Numbered from the stretch's first letter, positions 18,128-27,187 are shown. The stretch is DNA of 64,000 nt from JAFAXD01 sp051985675 (GCA_051985675.1 JBPYFJ010000065.1:1-64000); one strand, 5' to 3'. Notes: generated from the letters alone by a model not told the origin. Made by a program: numbers and translations.

Positions 18128-18870
18128 GCTTCGTCGAGGCCCAAATAGGCCTGCTGGACGGCCGCGCTCGCGCGCACCTCGCCAGGCGCGCCACACGCGA
18201 TCACGCGGCCGTTGTCGAGCACCGTGATGCGGTCGGCGAGCGCGAACACCACGTCGATGTCGTGCTCAATCAGCATGATGGCGCAGTCGCGCTTGAGCGC
18301 TTCGATCAGCGCGACGACATCGCGGCTTTCGTCGGCGCCGAGACCGGCGAGCGGCTCGTCGAGCAGTAGGATCTTGGGCTTGAGCGCGAGCACCGCCGCT
18401 ATCTCGAGCCGCCGCTTCTCGCCGTGGCTGAGCACCTCGGCGGCGACACCTTCGCGCTCCGCAAGTCCCACGCGTGCGAGCGCCGCGCGGGCGCGCGCGG
18501 TCGCGGGAGCGTTGGCCGCAAGCGATGACAGCAACGCAACGCCGGCCGGCTCAAGCGCGGCGAGCCGCACCATGTCGAGTGCGCGAAAACGCGGGATGAC
18601 CGCGCTGCGCTGAAACGTACGTCCGATGCCGGAACGCGTGCGCGCCTCGACACTCTGCATGGTCACGTCGTGTCCGCCGAGCCGGATGCTGCCGGCGCTG
18701 GGCGCAAGCTCGCCCGCCAGCATCGCCAGCAACGTGGTCTTGCCGGCACCGTTCGGTCCGATCACCGCATGCACCTCCGCCGCAAACAAATCCAGGTCGA
18801 CTCGATCGACCGCGAGCAGGCCGCCGAACCGCTTGCACAAGTTGGACGCGCGCAGCGCCGGCTCAGGCAT
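18124..18870 (-). CDS. livG: Branched-chain-type ABC transporter ATPase
   Basis: 248-residue LivG-type ATPase. Walker A GPNGAGKTT, signature LSHGEKRRLEIAAVLA (the LSHG form usual for LivG), Walker B ILLLDEPLAGLGADE, then the H-loop LIEHDIDVVFALADR. The ATG at 18868-18870 overlaps the livM 3' end by 8 bases. Pairs with LivF on the cytoplasmic side of LivHM. Confidence 0.92.
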   Translation of the reverse strand: MPEPALRASNLCKRFGGLLAVDRVDLDLFAAEVHAVIGPNGAGKTTLLAMLAGELAPSAGSIRLGGHDVTMQSVEARTRSGIGRTFQRSAVIPRFRALDMVRLAALEPAGVALLSSLAANAPATARARAALARVGLAEREGVAAEVLSHGEKRRLEIAAVLALKPKILLLDEPLAGLGADESRDVVALIEALKRDCAIMLIEHDIDVVFALADRITVLDNGRVIACGAPGEVRASAAVQQAYLGLDEA

Positions 18871-19825
18871 GTTGAACGCGCCTCGATCGCAGGGCCCGCG
18901 CCAGATAAGGCACGATCCCGTTGGGCGCCGCGACCACGACCGCAACCACGATGACACCGACGCCGATTAGCCAGTGCTCGGTCGCACGCTGCAAAATCTC
19001 CTCCGCGAGCAGCAGCAGGATCGCGCCGATCGCCGGGCCCGAAGTCGTGTCCTTGCCGCCGATCAAAACCATCACAAGCACGGTTGCGGAGTTCTGCCAG
19101 GCTAGCATCTGCGGTGCGACGAAGCCGTGCTGCGCCGCCGTGAGATAGCCCATCGCGCCCGCCATCGCGCCCGAGATCACAAACGCCGTCAATCTGACCA
19201 AGTACGGGGAATAGCCGAACGCACGCGTGCGGGTCTCGTTGTCGCGCGCCGCGACCAGGATGCTGCCGAACGCCGAGCGACGCAGCCACCAGGCCAGCGC
19301 GACGACCGCCAGAACCACGACCGAGACAAACTGATAGAAGTGGGCTGCATTGTCGAGATTGACGACGACTCCCGGCAGGTGCAGCTCCGGACGGAAGTTG
19401 ATATAGGCGCCGTCGGCGCTGCCGCCGATGCCGGTGTCGTGAAAGAAGTGATAGCCGAGCTGGCCGAACGCGAGCGTCATCAGGATGAAATAGAGGCCGC
19501 GCGAGCGGATCGAGATCGCGCCGACCAGCGCCGCGAACACAGCCGCGCCAAAGATCGCGATCAGCGCCGTGCTGAACACGCTTGCTGGCTCGGATTCAGG
19601 CGCGGTCATGGCGAACAGGTAGGCCGCAAGCCCGTAGAACGCCGCGTGCCCCAGGCTGATCAGGCCGGCCGGCCCGACCACGAAGCCAAGCGCGACCGCC
19701 AGCCCCGCCTGGATCGTGATGGTAGTGGCGAGCTTGATCTCGTACCCGGACCACACGAACGGTACCAGCATGGCGCCCGCCGCGAGCAGCAGCAACAGGC
19801 CGGCATCGATGCGGTCCTGGCTCAC
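18863..19825 (-). CDS. livM: Branched-chain-type ABC transporter permease
   Basis: 320-residue membrane protein with about 9-10 hydrophobic segments. LGFVVGPAGLISLGHAAFYGLAAY near residue 45 is the hallmark block of LivM/LivH permeases, and AFVISGAMAGAMGYLTAAQHGFVAP the second. The 3' end overlaps livG, and the 5' end overlaps livH by 4 bases. Confidence 0.92.
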   Translation of the reverse strand: MSQDRIDAGLLLLLAAGAMLVPFVWSGYEIKLATTITIQAGLAVALGFVVGPAGLISLGHAAFYGLAAYLFAMTAPESEPASVFSTALIAIFGAAVFAALVGAISIRSRGLYFILMTLAFGQLGYHFFHDTGIGGSADGAYINFRPELHLPGVVVNLDNAAHFYQFVSVVVLAVVALAWWLRRSAFGSILVAARDNETRTRAFGYSPYLVRLTAFVISGAMAGAMGYLTAAQHGFVAPQMLAWQNSATVLVMVLIGGKDTTSGPAIGAILLLLAEEILQRATEHWLIGVGVIVVAVVVAAPNGIVPYLARALRSRRVQHA

Positions 19826-20694
19826 GCGCCGGTTCCCCGGAACAGGCCCTGCGGCCGAATAATCAGCACCGCGATCATGGCGGCGTAGACCAGGAACGCA
19901 GCGAAGTTCGGAAAGAACTGCTTGCCGAAGGAGTCGACAAGTCCGAGCAGCAGCGCGCCTACCAGCGCTCCGGGCAACGAGCCGATGCCGCCCAGCACGA
20001 TCACCACGAACGACAGGATTAGCACCTGGTCGCCCATGCCGGGATAGACCGAAGCGATCGGCGCAGCGATCACGCCGGCGAGCACCGCGCAGGCGATGCC
20101 GGCCGCGGTGACGCCGAGATACATGTGCTTGGCATGGACCCCAAGCGCACGCGCCATCGCGCGGTTCTCGGCGCTGGCGCGCAGCATCATGCCGATGCGG
20201 GTCCTTCTCATCACCAGGCTGACCGCGAGCGCGAATACAATCCCGATCGCGCAGACGAACAACCGATAGGCCGGGTAGGCGAAGGTCTCGCTCAACGGGA
20301 TCGAGAAGTTGAGCACCTGCGGCACTTCGATCCCGTGCGGGTCATTGCCGAAAATGACGCGCTGGCCCTCGTTGATGATCAGGATCAGCCCGAAGCTGAG
20401 CAGTACCTGCGACAGGTGATCGGCACCCTCGAGGCGCGAAAGCAGAAAGCGCTCCAGCAACGCGCCGAGCGCGAGACCAAGCATGATCGCGAGCGGCAGC
20501 GCGAGCCAGAAGCTCGCAAGATGCTGGACCACGGCGAACGCCATGTAGGCACCGACCATGTAGAACGCCCCGTGCGCGAGGTTGATCACCCCCATGATGC
20601 CGAGCAACAAAGTCAACCCGCTCGCCACCAGATAGAGAATGAGGCCGTACTGCACGGCGTTGAGCAGCTGCACGAAGAAGAAGAACGGGGACAT
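19822..20694 (-). CDS. livH: Branched-chain-type ABC transporter permease
   Basis: 290-residue membrane permease, partner of LivM. GLTLLLGIMGVINLAHGAFYMVGAYMAF is the LivH signature region near residue 27, and VLGGIGSLPGALVGALLLG the conserved cytoplasmic loop that contacts the ATPase. Read in the pieces GIMGVINLAHGAFYM and GGIGSLPGALVG. It begins with FFFFVQLLNAVQYGLIL. The intergenic repeat at 20708-20805 separates it from its binding-protein gene upstream. Confidence 0.93.
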   Translation of the reverse strand: MSPFFFFVQLLNAVQYGLILYLVASGLTLLLGIMGVINLAHGAFYMVGAYMAFAVVQHLASFWLALPLAIMLGLALGALLERFLLSRLEGADHLSQVLLSFGLILIINEGQRVIFGNDPHGIEVPQVLNFSIPLSETFAYPAYRLFVCAIGIVFALAVSLVMRRTRIGMMLRASAENRAMARALGVHAKHMYLGVTAAGIACAVLAGVIAAPIASVYPGMGDQVLILSFVVIVLGGIGSLPGALVGALLLGLVDSFGKQFFPNFAAFLVYAAMIAVLIIRPQGLFRGTGA

Positions 20695-20707
20695 GGAATA
20701 TCCTAGC

Positions 20708-20805
20708 CGTCATGGCCGGGCCGGCCGAAGGCCGAGTCCCGGCCATCCACGTCTATGGGTAGATTCAAACATCGTGGATGGCCGCGACGGGGCGCGGCCA
20801 TGACG
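20708..20805. repeat. Rhizobiales-type palindromic intergenic repeat, copy 1
   Basis: Long imperfect inverted repeat between the binding-protein gene and livH. The left arm begins CGTCATGGCCGGG and ends CCGGCCATCCACG; the right arm begins CGTGGATGGCCGCG and ends GCGGCCATGACG. The unpaired middle is TCTATGGGTAGATTCAAACA. A second member is at 25519-25610. Such elements are frequent in Bradyrhizobium-like genomes. In mRNA it could give a stem that separates expression of the two genes. Confidence 0.8.
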
Positions 20806-20847
20806 GCGCAGGGATAACACGAATCAAATGCCAAGCGGGTCGCCGCT

Positions 20848-22047
20848 TCACACCATCTTGCAGCCGGTGCCCGGGTCGGCGAGCGCCTCCGCGGCGATCT
20901 TGACGTAGGAGTTCTTCCCGTTCTTGACCTCGCGCAGATAGATGTTCTGGATTGGGTTGTTGGCCGCAGACATGCTCATCGGCCCGCGCGGCGAGTTGAG
21001 CTTGGCGCCGCGGATCGCTTTATAGAGCGGATCCTTGGCGTTGACGTCGCCCTTAGCGGCGTCCATCCCGAGCACCAGCAGCGCCGCCGCGTCATAGCCC
21101 TGCACCGCGTAGACGTCAGGCTCGGCGCCGTAGCGCTTCTGATACGCCGCCCGGAACGTCTTGTCGGCCGGATTGTCCAGGTCGTCGGCGTAGTGCAGCG
21201 TGGTCTTCAATCCTTCGGCCGCTTCGCCCTGCGCCGGCAACGTGCCGTCGGTGAGGAAGCCCGGCCCGTAGAGCGGAACCGATTTGCGCAGGCCCGCCGC
21301 CGCGTAGTCCTTGACGAACTTGACCGCGCCGCCGCCGGCGAAAAACGCGAACACGCCGTCGGGCTTCTTCTCGGCGATCTGGGTGAGGAACGACTGGAAC
21401 TCGACTTCCGGGAACGGCACCCAGAGTTCGCCCACGACCTGTCCGCCCGCCTTGCCAAACCCTTCCTTGAACGCGGTGACGTCCTCCTCGCCGGCCGCGT
21501 ATTTCCAGGTGATGGTCATCGCGGTCTTGTGGCCGGCGTCGGCCATCACCTTGCCCATTGGGAAGCAGGGCTGCCAGTTCGAGAACGAAGAGCGGAAAAT
21601 GTTGGGCGCGCAGGCCGCGCGCGTCGCCGCGTCGGCCCCGGCGTTCGGAATGATCATCAGCTTGCCGGTTTCGCGCGCGATCTTGACCATCGCCATCTGC
21701 ACGCCCGAGTGCACGGTTCCGACCACAACGTCGACCTTGTCGCGATCGACGAGCTTGTTCATGTTGTCGGTCGCCTTCGACGGGTCGGCCTGATCGTCAA
21801 CCATCACGTATTCGACCGCCCGACCGCCAAGCTTGTCGCCTTTTTCAGCGACGTATTGCCGGAATGCTTGGTCGATATTCTTGGCGAGCGGCGCGTAGGT
21901 TCCGGTGTACGGCAGCATGAAGCCGACCTTGACCGGCGCGCCCTGGGCGATTGCGGGCGAGGGGAATGCCCGTAGCGCGAGGCTGGCGGCACCGGCACCG
22001 CCCATGAGTTTCAGCGCCGATCGGCGGTTGAACCTGGTCTTGGCCAT
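20848..22047 (-). CDS. Branched-chain-type ABC transporter binding protein
   Basis: 399-residue periplasmic type-I binding protein (LivK/HAAT family). Twin-arginine-like leader NRRSALKLMGGAGAAS with cleavage near AIAQG; mature start PVKVGFMLPYTGTYAPL, then VVGTVHSGVQMAM and VQGYDAAALLVLG. The Tat leader is common in rhizobial members. It is the first gene of the importer with livHMGF downstream. Homologues bind amino acids, urea, amides or aromatic acids; the substrate cannot be read from sequence, but catabolic genes upstream favour an aromatic acid. Confidence 0.9.
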   Translation of the reverse strand: MAKTRFNRRSALKLMGGAGAASLALRAFPSPAIAQGAPVKVGFMLPYTGTYAPLAKNIDQAFRQYVAEKGDKLGGRAVEYVMVDDQADPSKATDNMNKLVDRDKVDVVVGTVHSGVQMAMVKIARETGKLMIIPNAGADAATRAACAPNIFRSSFSNWQPCFPMGKVMADAGHKTAMTITWKYAAGEEDVTAFKEGFGKAGGQVVGELWVPFPEVEFQSFLTQIAEKKPDGVFAFFAGGGAVKFVKDYAAAGLRKSVPLYGPGFLTDGTLPAQGEAAEGLKTTLHYADDLDNPADKTFRAAYQKRYGAEPDVYAVQGYDAAALLVLGMDAAKGDVNAKDPLYKAIRGAKLNSPRGPMSMSAANNPIQNIYLREVKNGKNSYVKIAAEALADPGTGCKMV

Positions 22048-22084
22048 TGCAACGTTCCTCCCTGGTTATCCGTTGATATGAGCA

Positions 22085-22118
22085 ACTATTATAGACGACT
22101 ATTATAGCCTTATCATAG
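22085..22118 (-). promoter_or_regulatory. Repeated TATAAT boxes before the ABC importer
   Basis: ACTATTATAG occurs twice with a 13-base period (22085-22094 and 22098-22107), followed by a degenerate TTATCATAG (22110-22118). On the minus strand each copy contains TATAAT directed at the binding-protein gene 38-60 bases away. It could be a duplicated -10 element or repeated operator half-sites. Confidence 0.45.
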
Positions 22119-22221
22119 CCGCGCTTGTCGCCCGCATCCACGGCTTTGGCGTCGCCGTCATTTTATTTGTTACCGGCCGGGACGCTGCGGTCGACGAGCC
22201 CAGCCGCACATTTCGAAGCAA

Positions 22222-23484
22222 TTACAACGCGGTTTTGTTGACCAGGCCGCGGGCATCGACGAACCAGCGTTCGCTTGCCATCGGCTCGCCCGCCAGCCGC
22301 GCCGCCATCCAGTCCGCGACCAGCGTCGGCACGAAGGGTCCAAGCGTGGCCGACGGCACATTGCCAATCCCGTGGCGGGAATCCTGGTAGATGACGAATT
22401 GCCGCGGCGCCGTCATGGCGGCGAACATCTCTTCGGCGAACGCGAGCGGACTGAGTTCATCCGACTCGCCGGTGACGCAGAGATAAGGAACGCGAATCCG
22501 CTCTGCGTGGCCGCGCCAACTCAATGTCTTGCGGAACTCGTCGAACGCCGCCTCGTCGGCAAAATTCGCCATATACATGAAGCGCTGCTTGAAGGTGGGC
22601 GAGGCCTCCTCAAAGATCGTGTGACAGCCGGGCTCGAGACACGGCGCCGAGACCGCACAGGCCTTAAAGCGCGGCTCGCTGCCAACCATCAGGGTCGAAA
22701 ACAGCGATCCGAAGCTGTTGCCGGCAACGCCGACCCGTTGCGCGTCGACCTCGGGCCGCGCGGTGAGCCAGTCCATCACCGCCGCCCCGGTTGCGGTCCA
22801 GTTCGGCACGCTCACGTGAATGCCGAGCACCGGGCTTTCGTATTGGCCGGGCCCGTCGAGCGCGAGCACCGCGAGGCCACGGTTGAGCCAGCGATCGCCG
22901 TACATCGCGACGCTGAGTTCCTTGAAGCTGTCCATGCCCGGGATCGTGACGACGACCGGCAAGCGGCCGCCCGCATAGCCGGCAGGCAAATGAAACCAGG
23001 CCGGCAGCGCCTGCCCCTTGAACGGAATCCACACCGGCTCGATGCGATGAGCGGCAAGTTTTGCATAACGGCCGTAGCAGTCGCGCTTGCGTTCGTTGCA
23101 GGCGAGATTTTGCGCGTTGTTCTCATCGAACGGCCACTGCGCTGCGCCCCAATGCACGGCCGCGATGAAATAGTTCTCGCGGGCGGTGATCTTCTGACCG
23201 GTGTCCTCCGCCGCCTTGGCGCGCGCCTCGCGCCGGCGCGCCGCGTCCTGGAAGGCGGGCGAGCAGTCAGCGAATTTCTGCACGCGCGCGCGGATCGCGA
23301 CAAAGTCTGCATTGGCCTCGATTCCGCACGGCGCGTTGAGATAGGTCGTGCGCGGCTGGTCCCAGTCAATGCCGTTTGCCCGGATGATGTTGTCGAGCAG
23401 CCAGCGCTGTTCGGAGAACCGCCGCGCGCGCGCCGGCGCGTGTTCAGGCGGCGCAGGCTTTGTTTTCGACTGTTCTTGGGCCAC
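22222..23484 (-). CDS. Alpha/beta hydrolase, 2,6-dihydroxypseudooxynicotine hydrolase-like
   Basis: 420-residue two-domain hydrolase with a helical N-terminal cap (about 1-170) and a catalytic domain: VVTIPGMDSFKE (oxyanion region), nucleophile GVAGNSFGS (Ser near 265), acid CVTGESDELSP, His DSRHGIGN. The PGMDSFKE block and large N-terminal domain resemble 2,6-dihydroxypseudooxynicotine hydrolase, a C-C bond hydrolase of nicotine degradation, and FrsA/DUF1100 proteins. The GTG start at 23484 follows GGAGGA by 5 bases and is better than the GTG at 23499. Downstream of the SDR gene with a 24-base gap, same operon. Substrate unknown. Confidence 0.82.
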   Translation of the reverse strand: MAQEQSKTKPAPPEHAPARARRFSEQRWLLDNIIRANGIDWDQPRTTYLNAPCGIEANADFVAIRARVQKFADCSPAFQDAARRREARAKAAEDTGQKITARENYFIAAVHWGAAQWPFDENNAQNLACNERKRDCYGRYAKLAAHRIEPVWIPFKGQALPAWFHLPAGYAGGRLPVVVTIPGMDSFKELSVAMYGDRWLNRGLAVLALDGPGQYESPVLGIHVSVPNWTATGAAVMDWLTARPEVDAQRVGVAGNSFGSLFSTLMVGSEPRFKACAVSAPCLEPGCHTIFEEASPTFKQRFMYMANFADEAAFDEFRKTLSWRGHAERIRVPYLCVTGESDELSPLAFAEEMFAAMTAPRQFVIYQDSRHGIGNVPSATLGPFVPTLVADWMAARLAGEPMASERWFVDARGLVNKTAL

Positions 23485-23508
23485 TGGACTCCTCCACACT
23501 GGTCGTGG

Positions 23509-24342
23509 TCATCGGCTCTTTCGTTCTGCCTCGCGGCGCTCCGCGAAATCATACGCGGCCATCAGGCGCGCATGCCGGTCGGTGACCCAGGAGCGCGTCT
23601 CCGGATGCGTGATCAAAAAGAACTGGCCGGCGCGGATGCCGTCGAGCACGCGCTCACCGACGTCATCGGGTGCAAGTCCGGCCGCGATGTCGGCCGGTGT
23701 CTGCGCGAACCGGTTCGGGCCGCCGATCGCACCGCGCAGGCCAGCCGAGTTGACGTAGATGTCGGTCGCGACCGCGGCCGGCGCCAGCACCGAGACGCCG
23801 ATGTTGGTGCCGGCAAGGTCCTTCGCGAGCGCTTCGCTCAGCGCTACCACGGCGAATTTCGACGCCGAGTACGCGCCAGTCTGGCGATCGCCCACGTAGA
23901 GCCCGGCCATCGAGGCGGTGTTGATCACATGGCCGCCTTCGCCGTGGGCGCGAATGCGCGGAACAAAACTCTGGATGCCGTGGATTGCGCCGTAGAGGTT
24001 GACGCCGAGCACCCAGCTCCAGCCTTCATCGGTGAGGTCGGTCATCGGCACGCCGCGCAGCACGACACCGGCATTGTTCATGGCAATTTGGATTTTGCCG
24101 AACGCGCGGACCACCTCTTCGGCCGCCTGCTCGACCGAGTCCTTCTTGGACACGTCGGTTGGAATGCCGATCGCCTCGGCGCCGAGCGCGCGCACGCTCT
24201 CGACAGCGCGCTTGAGCGGCTCGGTGCGCAGGTCGCAGAGCGCGATCTTCATGCCGGCGCGTGCGAACGTGCGCGCACAGCCGAGCCCGATCCCCGACGC
24301 CGCGCCAGTGACGACCGCAACCTTGCCTGCCAAGTCCTGCAT
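23509..24342 (-). CDS. Short-chain dehydrogenase/reductase
   Basis: 277-residue classical SDR, NAD(P)H-dependent. Cofactor loop TGAASGIGLG at residues 12-21, with CDLRTE placing Asp after beta-2 (NAD preferred, inferred), NNAG near 90, catalytic Ser in NTASMAG and YSASK as the Tyr/Lys pair. Middle gene of a minus-strand group amidohydrolase-SDR-hydrolase. Probably oxidises or reduces an intermediate of that pathway. Confidence 0.9.
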   Translation of the reverse strand: MQDLAGKVAVVTGAASGIGLGCARTFARAGMKIALCDLRTEPLKRAVESVRALGAEAIGIPTDVSKKDSVEQAAEEVVRAFGKIQIAMNNAGVVLRGVPMTDLTDEGWSWVLGVNLYGAIHGIQSFVPRIRAHGEGGHVINTASMAGLYVGDRQTGAYSASKFAVVALSEALAKDLAGTNIGVSVLAPAAVATDIYVNSAGLRGAIGGPNRFAQTPADIAAGLAPDDVGERVLDGIRAGQFFLITHPETRSWVTDRHARLMAAYDFAERREAERKSR

Positions 24343-24363
24343 GTCTCCTCCGGATGGGCGCGG

Positions 24364-25404
24364 TCACAGGTTGGTCAGTCCATAGACGCCGGCGGCGGTG
24401 TCATGGAACAAGGCGCGCTTCTCATCCGCGGACGCGCCGGCGGCGAGGCGCTTGAACGCATTCCAGATCACCTTGTAGGTGCAGGAAATCTTGTCGACCG
24501 GGAAATTGCTCTCAAACATCGCGCGGTCGGGCCCGAATGCGGCGATCGAGGTCTCCACATACGGACGCCAGGCGTCGGCGAGTTCCTGTGAGGTCGGGGG
24601 CTCCTTGCGCTTGTCGAACTCGAAACCGAACACATGCATGCCGAGCCCGCCAAGCTTGATGGTGACGTTGTCGCAGCGCGACAGCTCACGGAGTGATTTC
24701 GACCAGGCCGCAAACACCTCGTCCCGTTTGCCCGCGTACGGGCCGACGCCAATCGGACAACCGACGTGATTGAGCACGATCAGCGTGTGAGGAAACGCGC
24801 TCGCGAGATCGATCAGCTCGGGGATCTGCGTGTGGAACAAGAGCGCATCGTAAGTGAGCCCGAGCGGCTGCAATTGCGCAAAGCCGCGGCGCCACGTCCG
24901 GTCTGCCATGATGCCTCTGGGTGGACGCTGTGGCGTGAGCTGGACGTGTTCGTCCCAGGGGGTCGAAAACCTTATGCCACGGAAGCGGCTCGACGCCGCG
25001 ATGTGGGCCTCCAGGACTTCGCGTACTCGCGCGCCGTGGCGAAAGTCCGCATGGCCGACGATTCCTGCGCACAGCCGCGCCGGCCCGTAGTGCCCACTGG
25101 CACTCATGGCGGAGACCCCGTTGACGAATTCGGTCTCGCCCACCGGCGCCAGCTCGGGTGGGCCGTCGCCGCGGTACATCGAACGGCACTGGATAAACAC
25201 CGTCGCGCGCACCTTGTGGCCGCTGTCGACGTCGTCGAGGAGTTCGTCGAGCAGGTAACGGCTGTCGCGATCCCAGAGGTGGTGGTGCGGGTCGACGATG
25301 GGCAGCTCGGGCTCGAGCACCGGTTCGTCGTGCCGGCGCAGCCAGTCCTCTTTGACCTCGTACATGCCGGCGCCCGTCCGGTCGGCGCTGCGAACCTTGG
25401 CCAT
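24364..25404 (-). CDS. Amidohydrolase-2 family metal hydrolase
   Basis: 346-residue TIM-barrel hydrolase of the amidohydrolase-2 / LigI-like group. PIVDPHHHLWD near residue 37 supplies the metal His pair; CPIGVGPY, IVLNHVGCP and RAMFESNFPVDK (Asp) are the other conserved blocks. The group includes 2-pyrone-4,6-dicarboxylate lactonase and related lactone or decarboxylase enzymes of aromatic catabolism. The ATG at 25404 follows GGGAGG by 5 bases. First gene of the group with SDR and hydrolase; divergent from the UbiD-type gene. Confidence 0.85.
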   Translation of the reverse strand: MAKVRSADRTGAGMYEVKEDWLRRHDEPVLEPELPIVDPHHHLWDRDSRYLLDELLDDVDSGHKVRATVFIQCRSMYRGDGPPELAPVGETEFVNGVSAMSASGHYGPARLCAGIVGHADFRHGARVREVLEAHIAASSRFRGIRFSTPWDEHVQLTPQRPPRGIMADRTWRRGFAQLQPLGLTYDALLFHTQIPELIDLASAFPHTLIVLNHVGCPIGVGPYAGKRDEVFAAWSKSLRELSRCDNVTIKLGGLGMHVFGFEFDKRKEPPTSQELADAWRPYVETSIAAFGPDRAMFESNFPVDKISCTYKVIWNAFKRLAAGASADEKRALFHDTAAGVYGLTNL

Positions 25405-25518
25405 GGTTACCTCCCACCTCTGGTGCGTCCGCCACGCCCGCATTGATAGCAGGAAATGGTCGCTATGCATCGGCGGCGGCTGCTTGAAGCTGGCATGCGC
25501 CGCGCCTAGAGTGCCGAC

Positions 25519-25610
25519 GTCATGGTCGGGCTTGTTCCGGCCATCCACGCCTTCCTTGTAAGGCTGTCTGCCGTCTTCGCGTGGATGCCCGCGACAAGCG
25601 CGGGCATGAC
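25519..25610. repeat. Rhizobiales-type palindromic intergenic repeat, copy 2
   Basis: Arms 25519-25550 and 25579-25610 form a 32-base imperfect inverted repeat: the left arm begins GTCATGGTCGGGCTTG and ends GGCCATCCACGC; the right arm begins GCGTGGATGCCCGCG and ends CGCGGGCATGAC. Same family as 20708-20805. It sits between the divergent amidohydrolase and UbiD genes, just upstream of the UbiD ribosome site. Confidence 0.82.
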
Positions 25611-25634
25611 GAAGACCAGGCCTGGAGGAATCCC

Positions 25635-27185
25635 ATGGACGACCGGACTTCGCCGCAGCAGCTGGCGCGCAACGATCTCGACCGCTTCCGTCTGCGCAAT
25701 TTCATCGAGGAGCTCGGCAACGACGAGCTTGACGTGCGCAACGATCCGGTCGACCTCGCCGATGTCGCTGCCATCCTGCACGGCAATCCGAAGGCGGTCT
25801 GGTTCCGTCACATCAACGGCTCGACCCTGCAACTCGCCGGCAACGTGGTCGGCAGCCGCTCGCGGCTCGCGCGCGCCTTCGGTGTTGCGCCCGACAAGAT
25901 CATTCAGGAGATCCAGCGCCGCCTGAGCCTGCCGCCCGAATTGATCGAGCTCGACCAGGCCGACGCGCCGGTGCAAGAAGTCGTGCATCTCGGTGACGCC
26001 GCCGATCTCACGCATCTGCCCGTGCATGTACAGCACGGCCTTGACGGCGCGCCCTACATCTCGGCGTCGATCGACTACTGCGTCGATCCTACGACCGGCA
26101 AGACTAATTCCGGCATGCGCCGCCTGATGCTGCGCGGCCCGCACGAGGCCGGCGTCGACCTCAACGCGCCGAGCGACCTGCGCGCGATCTATCAGGCGGC
26201 GGCGGCGCGCGGCGAAAGGCTGCCGGTGAGCTTCGTGCTCGGTGCGCATCCGATCGACACGGTGTCGGCGACCATGCGCATTCCGGTCGACGAGCTCGGC
26301 CTCGTCGCCTCGTTGCGCGGCGGCGCGCTGCCAGTGGTGAAGTGCCGCACCAACGACATTCGCGTGCCGGCCGATGCCGAGCTTGTGATCGAAGGCTATC
26401 TCGACGGCCGCGGCTATGTGGAGAAGGAAGGGCCGTACGGCGAATATCTCGGCTACTACGGGGTCGTGAAGCAAAACCCGGTGTTCCACGTCACCGCGAT
26501 CACGCACCGGCGCGACGCGCTGTTCCAGACCGCGACCATCAGCGGCAGCTTCATGGACATGACCGACACCTCGAACCTGGAGGCGCTGCGTACCGAGCTC
26601 AACGTCTGGCGCGCACTTGAGAGCGTGGTGCGCGAGCCGGTCGCCGTCTATGCGCCGGTCTCGGCCGGCGGCTCGATGAGCGTGCGTGTCTCGCTGCGTC
26701 AGCGCTATCCGGGCGAGGCACGCGCCGCGCTCTATACCGTGCTCGGTTCGGTCGGGGTCAAGAACGTGTTCGTGGTCGATCCCGACATCGACGTGTTTTC
26801 CGACCGCCAGATGGAATGGGCGTTCGGCACGCGTTACCAGCCCGACCGCGACATCGTGGTGATCACTGGCGTCCGGTCGTCCCCGCTCGATCCCTCGCTG
26901 CACGGAGCCCAGACCGGCGCCAAGGCCGGTTACGACCTCACCTGGCCGATGCAGCACGCCGGGCGCTGGGATCTCTCGATCCCGAAGCCGCCGACCTACG
27001 CCGGCAAGCATTTCTCCTCAGTGCAAGCCGCGCTCGAGGATGGGCCAAAACTGTTCGAGGAGCTGATGGCCGCGCTCGGTAGCCGTGACGGACGCGAGAT
27101 CGTGCGCGAGCTCCACGCGCTGCGCCACAACCACGACGGCCTCGAGCGCGACGACCGCGGTCGCTATTTCATCAAGGCCGGATAG
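25635..27185 (+). CDS. UbiD-family decarboxylase
   Basis: 516-residue prenylated-FMN-dependent (de)carboxylase. Conserved blocks include GMRRLMLRGPHEAG (Arg), EKEGPYGEYLGYYG (the two Glu of the R-E-E triad), and DIDVFSDRQMEWAFGTRYQPDRD. The ATG at 25635 follows GGAGGAA. Family members decarboxylate aromatic or alpha,beta-unsaturated acids, such as protocatechuate, gallate, 4-hydroxybenzoate or phenylacrylates. No ubiX for cofactor supply is in the window. Given the divergent amidohydrolase/SDR group and nearby importer, an aromatic-acid role is likely; the exact substrate is not. Confidence 0.9.
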   Translation: MDDRTSPQQLARNDLDRFRLRNFIEELGNDELDVRNDPVDLADVAAILHGNPKAVWFRHINGSTLQLAGNVVGSRSRLARAFGVAPDKIIQEIQRRLSLPPELIELDQADAPVQEVVHLGDAADLTHLPVHVQHGLDGAPYISASIDYCVDPTTGKTNSGMRRLMLRGPHEAGVDLNAPSDLRAIYQAAAARGERLPVSFVLGAHPIDTVSATMRIPVDELGLVASLRGGALPVVKCRTNDIRVPADAELVIEGYLDGRGYVEKEGPYGEYLGYYGVVKQNPVFHVTAITHRRDALFQTATISGSFMDMTDTSNLEALRTELNVWRALESVVREPVAVYAPVSAGGSMSVRVSLRQRYPGEARAALYTVLGSVGVKNVFVVDPDIDVFSDRQMEWAFGTRYQPDRDIVVITGVRSSPLDPSLHGAQTGAKAGYDLTWPMQHAGRWDLSIPKPPTYAGKHFSSVQAALEDGPKLFEELMAALGSRDGREIVRELHALRHNHDGLERDDRGRYFIKAG

Positions 27186-27187
27186 CC

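Noticed and set aside
22372..24591. 739-codon open frame on the plus strand
   Set aside because: It runs opposite to the alpha/beta hydrolase and SDR genes, both of which have clear motifs; composition is Arg/Asp-rich as in typical antisense frames.
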